This document shows, piece by piece, positions 56,873 through 64,000 of a stretch of DNA of 64,000 nucleotides. The translations under genes were made by a program, and so were the position numbers. The notes beneath the pieces are model-generated. The model saw only the letters and a list, made by a program, of their open reading frames with translations. It did not search any database and was not told where the DNA came from. Position 1 is the stretch's first letter, and each line of letters opens with the position of its first letter. The stretch is from an uncultured Fenollaria sp. GTDB taxonomy: Bacteria > Bacillota > Clostridia > Tissierellales > Peptoniphilaceae. Location of the stretch: contig NZ_CAMJVK010000001.1 in the NCBI RefSeq assembly GCF_946221515.1, positions 1 to 64,000 of the forward strand, written 5' to 3'.

Positions 56873-57991
56873 TTATCTAAGCCAATTTATTGGGTTTGTG
56901 AAATTCCCGTTCTTTCTTACTTCAAAATGTAAGTGCGGACCAGTTGAGAAGCCGGTTGATCCAACTTTGGCTATTGCTTGACCTTTTTTAACTTTCGCTC
57001 CCTTGCTCTTTAATAATCTCGAGCAGTGTCCGTAGCCAGTAACTATCTTTCCTCCGTGGTCAACTAGTACTAGGTTGCCATAGCCAGCATATTTGCCAGA
57101 GAAAATTACTGTGCCATCTGCTGCTGCAACGATATTTGTTCCTGTTGGAGCAGGTATGTCTATGCCGGTGTGTAATCTTTTTATCTTAAATATAGGATGA
57201 TTTCTATAGCCATAGCCTGAACTAATTCTAGTATGACCAGGTAGTGGCCATCCAAGCTTACCGCCTACAAACTTCCGAGAATTAGATTGAAGCTTAAGTA
57301 TTTGTGCTCCTAAGTTCTTAGAGTCTTGCTCGAGTTTTGCCAGACTCTTCTTTGCCTTTTCTATATCATTTTTTAATATTGAAAATTGTTTTTCTTGTTC
57401 TGATTTTAACTTGGATACTTCATCTTTTTGACTAGCTAGTTTGTTTTTATTCTCGACTTGAGTGTTCTTTAAGCTTTCTAGTGAAGATTTTATCTTGACA
57501 ATGTTATCAACTTCGCCTTCAATGCTTGCGATTAGGTCCTGGTCTCTCTTGGCCATCTTTTGAACCATGTTTTTCTTAGAAAGATAATCGTCCAAAGATT
57601 TAGATGAAAGAAGTACTGTAACATAGTTATCATCACTATTCATATACATGCTTCTTAGTCTCTTTCTAAACAAAGCATCATTTTCTTTTAGTCTTTTTTG
57701 AGCATCATCAAGCTCAATAGTCTTTTGAGCTATCTTATTGTCAGTATCTTTAATAGCGTTATTAAGACTATCTATACTCGAGTTTAAAGATGAAATACTA
57801 TTTCCATACTTAACTATATTGTTATAAACGTTTGTAGATTCTTTTTGTTTCGTGTTTATCTCAGTTTTAGTGTCCTTTATCTTCTTGTCAACATTTTTCT
57901 TCTTGTTTTTTAGCTTACCAGCTGCAAAGACAGTTTGAAAAGTTAAAGCTAATATTAATAAAACAATTATGAATCTCTTCTTCTTAAACAA
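56873..57991 (-). CDS. EnvC-like murein hydrolase activator / M23 peptidase
   Basis: Signal peptide (1-23), a long two-part coiled coil (about 25-240), and a C-terminal M23 (LytM) domain. Zinc ligands are visible: His and Asp in HTGIDIPAPTG, and HLH in GPHLHFEVRKNG, plus GYGHCSRLL. Because the metal ligands are kept, it may itself cut peptidoglycan cross-links rather than only activate amidases. It follows ftsX at once, and FtsEX usually controls such a coiled-coil hydrolase. 372 residues. Confidence 0.94.
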   Translation of the reverse strand: MFKKKRFIIVLLILALTFQTVFAAGKLKNKKKNVDKKIKDTKTEINTKQKESTNVYNNIVKYGNSISSLNSSIDSLNNAIKDTDNKIAQKTIELDDAQKRLKENDALFRKRLRSMYMNSDDNYVTVLLSSKSLDDYLSKKNMVQKMAKRDQDLIASIEGEVDNIVKIKSSLESLKNTQVENKNKLASQKDEVSKLKSEQEKQFSILKNDIEKAKKSLAKLEQDSKNLGAQILKLQSNSRKFVGGKLGWPLPGHTRISSGYGYRNHPIFKIKRLHTGIDIPAPTGTNIVAAADGTVIFSGKYAGYGNLVLVDHGGKIVTGYGHCSRLLKSKGAKVKKGQAIAKVGSTGFSTGPHLHFEVRKNGNFTNPINWLR

Positions 57992-57999
57992 ATAATCAC

Positions 58000-58899
58000 C
58001 TATACCTTTAATAACTTCTTAAGTGAACTGATGCTACCAAGCATCCCAATTCCAACGCCTAATGTCACAAATATAATACTAAAGTCTGTAATAATATTCT
58101 CTGGGCTAACTAAGGCATCACTAAGCATTCCATTTTTTGATCCAGCTAGATAATCATATACATATGAGTAGCCAAATTTTACACATAGTATAGCGATAAG
58201 CGCTGCAATTAGGCCTATCATTATACCCTCAAATACATATGGACCAGTGATGTAGCCGTTAGTTGCACCAACATACTTCATAATCTCTATTTCTTTCTTT
58301 CTTGAGCTTATGGATAATCTTATAGTATTTGATATCAAGAATATTGAGATGAATATTAAGGCTATGATTAAGCCAAAACCGCCTATCTGCATGTACTTAG
58401 ATATCTTAAGTAAATGTATTACTTCATCAGATAAATACCTTACATCTTCAACGCCTGGCATCATCTTGATCTCTCCAGCAACATCATTTATCTTTTCTAT
58501 ATCATTAACATGAATCTTGAACGCATTTGGTAGTGGATTATCTTCCTTGTATTCTTCAAGTAAGTAGCTCTTATTTTCCCATTGCTCAAACATGCTTTCT
58601 AGGCCTTCATCTTTGGAGATAAATTTAACTTCTTTAACTCCATCTATATCCTTGAGCTTCTCTTCCATGTCCTTAATACCTTCATCATCAACACCATCTA
58701 ATAAGAAGACCTTTACTTCATTTATCTTTTCTTTAGTATCTCCAACAACTTTATTAACGCTTAAAACTATAATCAATACGGTTGAAAGTATTAACAAAAC
58801 CGAAAGTATCGATACTATTGCTGCTAAGGCCATGTTGAAGTGCCTTGCTATCCCTTTAAATCCGTCTTTAATTATATTTATTATCTCTCTAAATTTCAC
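58000..58899 (-). CDS. ftsX: Cell division protein FtsX
   Basis: Membrane partner of FtsE that transmits ATPase movement to wall hydrolases. Four membrane helices with a large outside loop between the first two (about 60-170) and the FtsX/MacB motif region SISSRKKEIEIMKYVGATNG. About 299 residues. The start is placed at GTG 58899, seven bases after AAGGTGGG (58907-58914) and overlapping the ftsE end by 11 bases; upstream ATGs (58917-58926) lack a ribosome binding site. Confidence 0.93.
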   Translation of the reverse strand: MKFREIINIIKDGFKGIARHFNMALAAIVSILSVLLILSTVLIIVLSVNKVVGDTKEKINEVKVFLLDGVDDEGIKDMEEKLKDIDGVKEVKFISKDEGLESMFEQWENKSYLLEEYKEDNPLPNAFKIHVNDIEKINDVAGEIKMMPGVEDVRYLSDEVIHLLKISKYMQIGGFGLIIALIFISIFLISNTIRLSISSRKKEIEIMKYVGATNGYITGPYVFEGIMIGLIAALIAILCVKFGYSYVYDYLAGSKNGMLSDALVSPENIITDFSIIFVTLGVGIGMLGSISSLKKLLKV

Positions 58900-59572
58900 A
58901 GTAGTACCCACCTTCATAAACATCACTTATAACATTACCGTGGTTTAAAGTGATTACTCTCTTTTTCATCTCGTCAACGATGTTCTTCGCATGCGTTGCC
59001 ATGACTATAGTTGTGCCTCTGTTGTTGATATCTTGCAATAGGTTCATTATTTCCCATGCAGTATCTGAGTCGAGGTTACCTGTTGGCTCGTCCGCAATGA
59101 TAACATCTGGCTTATTTACTAAAGCTCTGGCAATAGCAGTCCTTTGGCACTCGCCTCCTGAAAGTTGATGGGGATAAGACTTTGCCTTATCACTTAGACC
59201 AACCATGCTTAGTATAATTGGCACACTTCTTCTAATCTCTCTAGGCTTCTTGCCGATAATCTCCATAGCAAAAGCAACATTTTCATAAACAGTCTTATTA
59301 GGTAAAAGCCTAAAGTCTTGAAAAACAACTCCTATATACCTTCTAATATATGGAATCTTTCTGTTGCTAACATCAGTTATGTCTTCATTGTTCAAATATA
59401 TCTTGCCGCTAGTGGGCCTAATTTCTTTCAATATTAATTTTGTCAAAGTTGACTTGCCTGCCCCAGATGGTCCTATCAAAAATACAAACTCACCCAGTTT
59501 GATGTGTATGTTTATATCATTAAGAGCAAGAACTTCGCCATATTTTTTACTTACGTTTTCTAATCTAATCAA
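58889..59572 (-). CDS. ftsE: Cell division ATP-binding protein FtsE
   Basis: ABC ATPase of the FtsEX division complex. Walker A GPSGAGKSTLTKLIL, Q-loop VFQDFRLLP, signature LSGGECQRTAIARAL, Walker B VIIADEPTGNLD, H-loop MATHAK. A TTG start at 59572 is chosen because GAGGTG lies 8 bases upstream and it gives the usual N-terminus IRLENVSKKYG; an ATG seven codons earlier has no ribosome binding site. First gene of the ftsEX to uvrA block. Confidence 0.95.
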   Translation of the reverse strand: MIRLENVSKKYGEVLALNDINIHIKLGEFVFLIGPSGAGKSTLTKLILKEIRPTSGKIYLNNEDITDVSNRKIPYIRRYIGVVFQDFRLLPNKTVYENVAFAMEIIGKKPREIRRSVPIILSMVGLSDKAKSYPHQLSGGECQRTAIARALVNKPDVIIADEPTGNLDSDTAWEIMNLLQDINNRGTTIVMATHAKNIVDEMKKRVITLNHGNVISDVYEGGYYCEI

Positions 59573-59604
59573 AAATATAACACCTCTTGTCATTTATAAT
59601 CGTT

Positions 59605-59634
59605 TTGTGGTAGAATATACATATATATTATAAT
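59605..59634 (+). promoter_or_regulatory. Promoter of the 5-FCL/CofE-like pair
   Basis: TTGTGG (59605-59610), 18-bp spacer, TATAAT (59629-59634), followed by AAGGGGG (59654-59660) before the TTG start. It is divergent from ftsE. Confidence 0.6.
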
Positions 59635-59667
59635 ACAAAACGCTTAAAAAATAAAGGGGGAATTTCT

Positions 59668-60243
59668 TTGAACAAGAAAACACTAAGATCTCAGCTCTTA
59701 GAAACAAGAAAAAATATCTCCGAAGAAGACAGACTTAATAAGTCAAAGATAATAATCGATAAGCTGATGGCGACTCACGAGTATAAGAACGCTACTAATA
59801 TCATGGCCTTTGCTAGCTTTGGTACCGAGGTTAATACTCACGATTTTATCAAGACTTCACTTGCTAATGGCAAAAGAATCATCTTACCTATATCAATCAA
59901 AGAAGACAGAAGTCTTTTTTTGCAAGAAATTACAAATTTTGATGAACTAAAACCATCTACTTATGGTATACTAGAACCAGAGAAGAAAGAAAATTTTGAT
60001 AGAAATAAACTTGACCTAGTCATAGTTCCCGGTGTTGCCTTTGACCACAGAGGCTTCAGGTTGGGCTACGGCGGCGGTTACTACGACAGATTCTTAGCCT
60101 CACTTGATAAGAGAACTAAGATTGTCGCTATCAATTTTGAGGAGCTATATGTATATAGAGTTATTATTAGCAGGTATGATATGAAAGTTCCTGTCCTTAT
60201 AACAGATAGAAAAATAAGAAATTTCCAAAGGAGATCAAGATGA
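59668..60243 (+). CDS. 5-formyltetrahydrofolate cyclo-ligase
   Basis: ATP-dependent return of 5-formyl-THF to 5,10-methenyl-THF. Family motifs: KKTLRSQLLETRKNIS at the N-terminus, LVIVPGVAFDHRGFRLGYGG and GYYDRFLASL near the C-terminus. 191 residues. Start is TTG with a strong AAGGGGG seven bases upstream. It overlaps the next gene by four bases, so the two are translationally coupled. Confidence 0.94.
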   Translation: MNKKTLRSQLLETRKNISEEDRLNKSKIIIDKLMATHEYKNATNIMAFASFGTEVNTHDFIKTSLANGKRIILPISIKEDRSLFLQEITNFDELKPSTYGILEPEKKENFDRNKLDLVIVPGVAFDHRGFRLGYGGGYYDRFLASLDKRTKIVAINFEELYVYRVIISRYDMKVPVLITDRKIRNFQRRSR

Positions 60244-61433
60244 AAAGATATATTGGTACAAATGTAATGGGCTTGAGATGCCCTATAATAAAAGCTGGCG
60301 ATGATATAGTTGACATCACTGTTGACACTATATTAAAAGCAAGCGAAGCCGGTAATTTTAAAATTAATGACAGAGACGTCGTTGGCTTAACTGAATCAAT
60401 AGTTGCTAAGTCTATGAATAACTTTGCAACAGTAGATGACATAACTCATGACGTAAAAAACAAATTTAACTGCGATGAAGTTGCTCTAATCCACCCTATC
60501 ATGAGTAGAAACAGATTTGCAATTTGCTTAAAAGGTATTGCTAAAGCGTTCAAAAAAGTATATGTCTTATTTAGTTACCCTCATGACGAAGTTGGTAACC
60601 ACCTATGCGACCCAGATGAGCTAGATAACTTTGATATCAACCCTTATGGTGAGATAGTAGAAGAAAAAGAATTCAAAAAATGCTTCCCAAATACAAAGCA
60701 CATATTTACTAATGTTGACTACATTGAATATTACAAAGAAATAATCGAAGAAGCAGGCGCTGAAGCAGTTATGTTGTTTGGCAATAACGAAAGAAATGTA
60801 CTTAAATACACCAAAAACATCTTAGTATGCAGTATACACACTCGCGTTAGAACTAAAGAAAAGCTTAAAAAAGCAGGCGCAGAAAAGATATTCTGTCTAT
60901 CTGAAATACTTGATACATCCATTGACGGTTCAGGCTTTAACGAAAAATATGGTCTACTTGGCTCAAACAAGTCTACTGAAAACAAGATAAAACTATTCCC
61001 AAGAGATTGCGAAAAAATCGTTTACGCTATTCAAGATAAAATTCTAGAAAAAACCGGCAAAAAGATTGAAGTCCTTGTTTATGGTGATGGTGCTTTCAAA
61101 GATCCAGTTGGTAAGATATGGGAACTAGCTGACCCAGTTGTCTCCCCTGCTTTTACAGATGGCTTAAAAGGTACACCAAACGAAATAAAACTTAAGTACA
61201 TCGCTGACAATAGCTTTGCGGAATTAAAAGGAGAAGAGCTAGAAGAAGCCATTAAGGAAAAGATTCACAACAAAGACAGTAATCTAGTTGGCTCGATGGA
61301 GTCACAAGGAACAACACCAAGACAATTAACAGACCTTATAGGCTCACTATGCGACTTAACAAGCGGTAGCGGCGATAAAGGTACTCCAATAGTATACATC
61401 AAAGGCTACTTTGATAATTTTTCAGAAGAATAA
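60240..61433 (+). CDS. CofE-like (coenzyme F420:L-glutamate ligase family) protein
   Basis: Matches the family that adds gamma-linked glutamates to F420: early segments GLRCPIIKAGDDIVDI and VVGLTESIVAKSMNNF, then HPIMSRNRFAICLKGIA, and a C-terminal KGTPNEIKLKYIADNSFAEL. 397 residues, longer than archaeal CofE (about 250). F420 synthesis is not expected in this type of organism. Coupling to a folate enzyme suggests it may act on folate or another glutamylated cofactor (inference); related COG1478 proteins have been proposed as folate glutamate ligases in some bacteria. Confidence 0.8.
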   Translation: MKRYIGTNVMGLRCPIIKAGDDIVDITVDTILKASEAGNFKINDRDVVGLTESIVAKSMNNFATVDDITHDVKNKFNCDEVALIHPIMSRNRFAICLKGIAKAFKKVYVLFSYPHDEVGNHLCDPDELDNFDINPYGEIVEEKEFKKCFPNTKHIFTNVDYIEYYKEIIEEAGAEAVMLFGNNERNVLKYTKNILVCSIHTRVRTKEKLKKAGAEKIFCLSEILDTSIDGSGFNEKYGLLGSNKSTENKIKLFPRDCEKIVYAIQDKILEKTGKKIEVLVYGDGAFKDPVGKIWELADPVVSPAFTDGLKGTPNEIKLKYIADNSFAELKGEELEEAIKEKIHNKDSNLVGSMESQGTTPRQLTDLIGSLCDLTSGSGDKGTPIVYIKGYFDNFSEE

Positions 61434-61443
61434 TATTAAGATA

Positions 61444-61484
61444 TTTTAAAAGGCGACTAGAAATAATTCTAATCGCCTTTAAAA
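61444..61484. terminator. Bidirectional terminator
   Basis: Long hairpin: ttttaaaaggcga (from 61444) pairs with tcgcctttaaaa (to 61484), with an inner helix tagaa (61458-61462) / ttcta (61467-61471). It separates the forward CofE-like gene from the convergent lipoprotein gene. Confidence 0.8.
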
Positions 61485-61511
61485 TGTTTTCCGATCATAT
61501 TTGAGCAAAAA

Positions 61512-62006
61512 CTAATTTGTAAGTTTTTCCTCTGCTTTTATTACTTTACCATCCTTTGTTTCAACAATATAAATTCTATTTGCTAAATCCTCGTTTGTTT
61601 TAAATAAGGAAGCAAAATCTTTAAAACTTTCAAAAGTATATTTCCTATCTTCACCTATATCCTTTGAATATTTCTCTGCGTTATCAATAATCGTTATTTT
61701 TGTATTTTCATCAACTTTTAGCATATCCTTATTATCTAATTCTTTATAATAAAAACCTCCAGGATATTCATCTTCAGGTATTTCTAACCTTTCTAGTTCC
61801 TTTTTATCTTCTTCTAAGAAGTAATTTAAAAGTATAACTTCTTGTGCTTCTATCTCCGTTTCATTTACTTTAAGGAATTTGTAAGTTTTAACTAAACTTT
61901 CCTTAGAGTCCCCATTATCATTATTTGATACATCTTTATTGCAAGCAAATAATGAAAGTGTAAAAATTAACAATGTTGTTAATAATAATATTTTTTTCTT
62001 GTTCAT
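61512..62006 (-). CDS. Small predicted lipoprotein
   Basis: Signal peptide with lipobox LFAC (TLLIFTLSLFAC) indicates a lipid-anchored surface protein of 164 residues. The rest is hydrophilic and charged, with no family that I recognise. ATG 62006 is chosen because AAGGAGG lies seven bases upstream; a longer reading frame exists but would place that site inside the gene. It is the third gene after a BlaI-like repressor and an M56 peptidase and may be their output or sensor partner. Confidence 0.75.
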   Translation of the reverse strand: MNKKKILLLTTLLIFTLSLFACNKDVSNNDNGDSKESLVKTYKFLKVNETEIEAQEVILLNYFLEEDKKELERLEIPEDEYPGGFYYKELDNKDMLKVDENTKITIIDNAEKYSKDIGEDRKYTFESFKDFASLFKTNEDLANRIYIVETKDGKVIKAEEKLTN

Positions 62007-62116
62007 AATAATCCTCCTTTTTAAACAAGCTAACAAAAATTTTATATAAATTTGATTATTATAAGTCTATCACCTCCATATCATGGTATTATTTTAATTT
62101 TAACAATATGTAAAAA

Positions 62117-63520
62117 CTATTGTTTATATGCATTTATGTTTATATCCCCAGTTAATTTCCGATTGTTAAAATTAAATATATAAATCGTATATTTACTACC
62201 TGGATTTGCTTTTACCTTTAGTATCTTATCTGAAGAAAATTTGTTTTCATAAATCTCATCACCATCTTCAACTACAATAAGCAAATATTCAATTTTAGAA
62301 CTAGACTTTAAATCTAATAATTTAGAACTAGACTTTAAATCTAATAATTTTATTATAAATCCATCATTTTTGCTTCCAGTCCATAAACTTGTATCAAATT
62401 TATAAGTTAATTTATCATATTCATTAATTGTCTTTATTTCACTCATATCTATAAATCTTAGTTGAGGTGCATATATATCTTTTAGATTTAGTTTACTATA
62501 TTCTTCTTCACTTATAATATGAATTCTTCCATCAGAATTGTCAACACTTTGAAACTCTACTTCAGTTCCAATAACTTCTATTCTATCTTTCTCTAATTTA
62601 ACTACACTAGCAAAAACTGGAATACTAAAAAGAAATGTCAAAACGAAAATAAATGTGCCTAGTATTGTTTTTTTATAATTTTTCATTATAATCATCCTTT
62701 CTAAATTTGGATTAAGTTTTAAACTTACTTCATCTCTTTTTACTGAATTGCTCATAAGTTGAAACATTGACTTACAGTAATCTTTTCTCGTTTCTATAGT
62801 ATCTCCCAATTTTGAAATAACCTGTTTGTCTGTATATATTTCAATATCTTGTTCTAAATATTTTAAACTTATAATAAGTAGTGGATTACACCAGAATACA
62901 CAAGCTACTAGATTTACTATATGATTAAATAAAATATGAAATTTTTTTATATGTGTTAGCTCATGCATCATAACATACTTTAATAACTCTTCATCATCTA
63001 GTATATATGGCTGCAGAATAATTTTAGGTCTTAACAAGCCATACGTCACTGGAGTTTTTAAATTATTATTTATATAAATACTGACTGTCCTTTTTAATTT
63101 AAAAGACTTTATATAATCTATGCACTTATTGTCATGTATTATTTGTGAGTCCTTCATAATTTTATCAAATTTTATATATTTATATAGAACATAGCACAAA
63201 ATAATCAGTGTTACTATATAGCGGTTTCTCGGATATAAAACATAACTTACTTTTTTTGATACTAGCCTTAAAATTGAGTCTATATAACTTAATATGTATA
63301 GTATAAAATTAAATACATTATTTGAGTTAAATTCTTCAATTTTGATTAAAATTTGATATGGACATATTAAGTATATAAATAAGAATGCCCATAAAATAAT
63401 ACTTGCTGATTTAAAAGCATTTTTGTTTAAAAATTTTCTTACAAGTAATATTAATATTATTAGTAAGAAACTTTTAAAACTTTTTAGCAAAGCATATTCA
63501 TTATATATGTCTACTATCAC
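62117..63520 (-). CDS. M56 family (BlaR1/MecR1-like) membrane metallopeptidase
   Basis: Polytopic membrane protein with about four N-terminal helices and the gluzincin motif HELTH (YVMMHELTHIKKFHIL) near residue 190, as in BlaR1/MecR1. A fifth helix is at about 283-305. The outside C-terminal domain (about 305-467) is not a penicillin-binding domain: I see no SxxK/SxN/KTG set. It contains a nine-residue tandem duplication LLDLKSSSK. Its start overlaps the BlaI-like gene by 20 bases. Probably cleaves or inactivates that repressor upon an envelope signal. Confidence 0.85.
   Translation of the reverse strand: MIVDIYNEYALLKSFKSFLLIILILLVRKFLNKNAFKSASIILWAFLFIYLICPYQILIKIEEFNSNNVFNFILYILSYIDSILRLVSKKVSYVLYPRNRYIVTLIILCYVLYKYIKFDKIMKDSQIIHDNKCIDYIKSFKLKRTVSIYINNNLKTPVTYGLLRPKIILQPYILDDEELLKYVMMHELTHIKKFHILFNHIVNLVACVFWCNPLLIISLKYLEQDIEIYTDKQVISKLGDTIETRKDYCKSMFQLMSNSVKRDEVSLKLNPNLERMIIMKNYKKTILGTFIFVLTFLFSIPVFASVVKLEKDRIEVIGTEVEFQSVDNSDGRIHIISEEEYSKLNLKDIYAPQLRFIDMSEIKTINEYDKLTYKFDTSLWTGSKNDGFIIKLLDLKSSSKLLDLKSSSKIEYLLIVVEDGDEIYENKFSSDKILKVKANPGSKYTIYIFNFNNRKLTGDININAYKQ
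62294..62347. repeat. Perfect 27-bp tandem duplication inside the M56 gene
   Basis: Two identical 27-bp copies, 62294-62320 and 62321-62347, each starting tttagaactag and ending aatctaataa. They encode LLDLKSSSK twice, in frame. Confidence 0.95.
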
Positions 63521-63905
63521 CTTTACTATCCTCTACCTCAAAATTTTCTAATAAGTTTTTCATTTCTTCAAGTTCTTCTTCTGAAACTTTTTCTGTGCTT
63601 AAAAATGTTTTACACATATTTACAAGAGATCCTTTAAATAATTTTTGAAACGCTTCTTTTTGCTTGCTAAGCAAAGCTTCCTCGCGTGACATAATAACAC
63701 TAATCGTATATTTTGGATAACGCCTATCCAAGACTCCCTTTTCTATTAATCTGCCGATGAATGTATAAGCAGAAGTTTTACTAATTCCATATTTTTCTTT
63801 TAAAATTTTGGACAATTCTAAAGCTTGTATTTCTCCGTTCTCATCTAAAACATCTCCTTGCCACAGAAGCTCCATAACTTGTAATTCGCCATTTGATAAA
63901 TCCAT
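63501..63905 (-). CDS. BlaI/MecI/CopY-family transcriptional repressor
   Basis: Winged-helix repressor of 134 residues. The start MDLSNGELQVMELLWQ and the recognition region GISKTSAYTFIGRLIEKGVL match the BlaI family, followed by a helical dimerisation domain. AGGAGG precedes the ATG. It overlaps the M56 gene, the usual repressor-peptidase pairing. The likely targets are its own operon; no beta-lactamase gene is present in the window. Confidence 0.9.
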   Translation of the reverse strand: MDLSNGELQVMELLWQGDVLDENGEIQALELSKILKEKYGISKTSAYTFIGRLIEKGVLDRRYPKYTISVIMSREEALLSKQKEAFQKLFKGSLVNMCKTFLSTEKVSEEELEEMKNLLENFEVEDSKGDSRHI

Positions 63906-63952
63906 ATTATACCTCCTATTTCATTTTCATTTATTTTAATATTTTCACTTCG

Positions 63953-63981
63953 AATATATCATATTTCATAAGAAAAGTCAA
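63953..63981 (-). promoter_or_regulatory. Promoter and possible operator of the BlaI-like operon
   Basis: Minus strand TTGACT (63981-63976), 17-bp spacer, TATATT (63958-63953). A perfect 8-bp palindrome aagtactt (63980-63987) overlaps the -35, and a rough dyad (gaaatat / atattc type) covers the -10; either could be the repressor site. The operator call is weak. Confidence 0.55.
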
Positions 63982-64000
63982 GTACTTTCTATTAATTATT

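Noticed and set aside
60240..61433. Coenzyme F420 biosynthesis
   Set aside because: Only a distant CofE homologue is present, next to a folate gene; none of the other F420 genes is in the window.
62117..63905. Beta-lactam resistance operon
   Set aside because: BlaI/BlaR1-like genes are present, but the sensor lacks a penicillin-binding domain and no beta-lactamase or PBP2a gene is seen.
1..64000. CRISPR arrays, tRNA or rRNA genes
   Set aside because: No spaced direct repeats and no cloverleaf or rRNA-like sequence was noticed on either strand; all gaps over 300 bases are accounted for by the OLE RNA interval.

Overview
The window is AT-rich, tightly packed chromosomal DNA of a Gram-positive anaerobe. 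PolC, RNase Y, ScpAB, RecN, the MEP-pathway enzymes IspG and IspH, an IspH-S1 fusion, rubredoxin and AGGAGG-type ribosome binding sites all point to Bacillota, probably the Clostridia/Tissierellia side (a Peptoniphilaceae-like genome is my guess; nothing here proves the genus). Almost everything is core genome. No tRNA, rRNA, CRISPR array, prophage or complete insertion sequence was seen.

Layout. 1-720: 3' part of a capA-like gene whose left edge carries two GC-rich palindromes. 849-11487: rpsB (with a structured leader), tsf, pyrH, frr, uppS, cdsA, rseP, ispG and polC, joining translation, nucleotide, lipid and isoprenoid functions with the replicative polymerase. 11488-12774: a candidate OLE RNA with its own consensus promoter and terminator, followed by oapA, the gene for its membrane partner. 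12776-34099: one long forward run: tlyA, recN, a Nudix hydrolase, pdp, an M50 protease, scpAB, rluB, mnmM, an RpiR-type regulator, a flavoprotein, an AroH-Cmk fusion, plsC, an IspH-S1 fusion, miaB, mutS, mutL, miaA and a PLP enzyme.

At about 34.1 kb the coding strand flips. A lone Xer-type recombinase, with a 28-bp near-palindrome of 11-6-11 layout just in front of it, sits at the flip. Leftward genes follow: rny, cls, typA, an RsbW-like kinase (divergent from a 52-residue rubredoxin), then engB, lon, clpX, clpP and tig (protein quality control), lemA with a TPM-domain protein, and the block ftsE-ftsX-M23 hydrolase-S41 protease-YdbC-lipoprotein-uvrB-uvrA (division, wall remodelling, excision repair). 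A short forward pair (5-formyl-THF cyclo-ligase and a CofE-like ligase) interrupts this. The right end holds a BlaI/M56/lipoprotein operon that probably senses envelope stress.

Most notable: the OLE RNA/oapA locus, with oapA apparently starting at a rare ATT codon; the chorismate mutase-CMP kinase fusion; the Xer/palindrome/strand-flip junction; the rpsB leader; and mirrored GGGTAT-type promoters next to the RsbW-like gene. Promoters, RNA folds and start codons were read by eye and are predictions.
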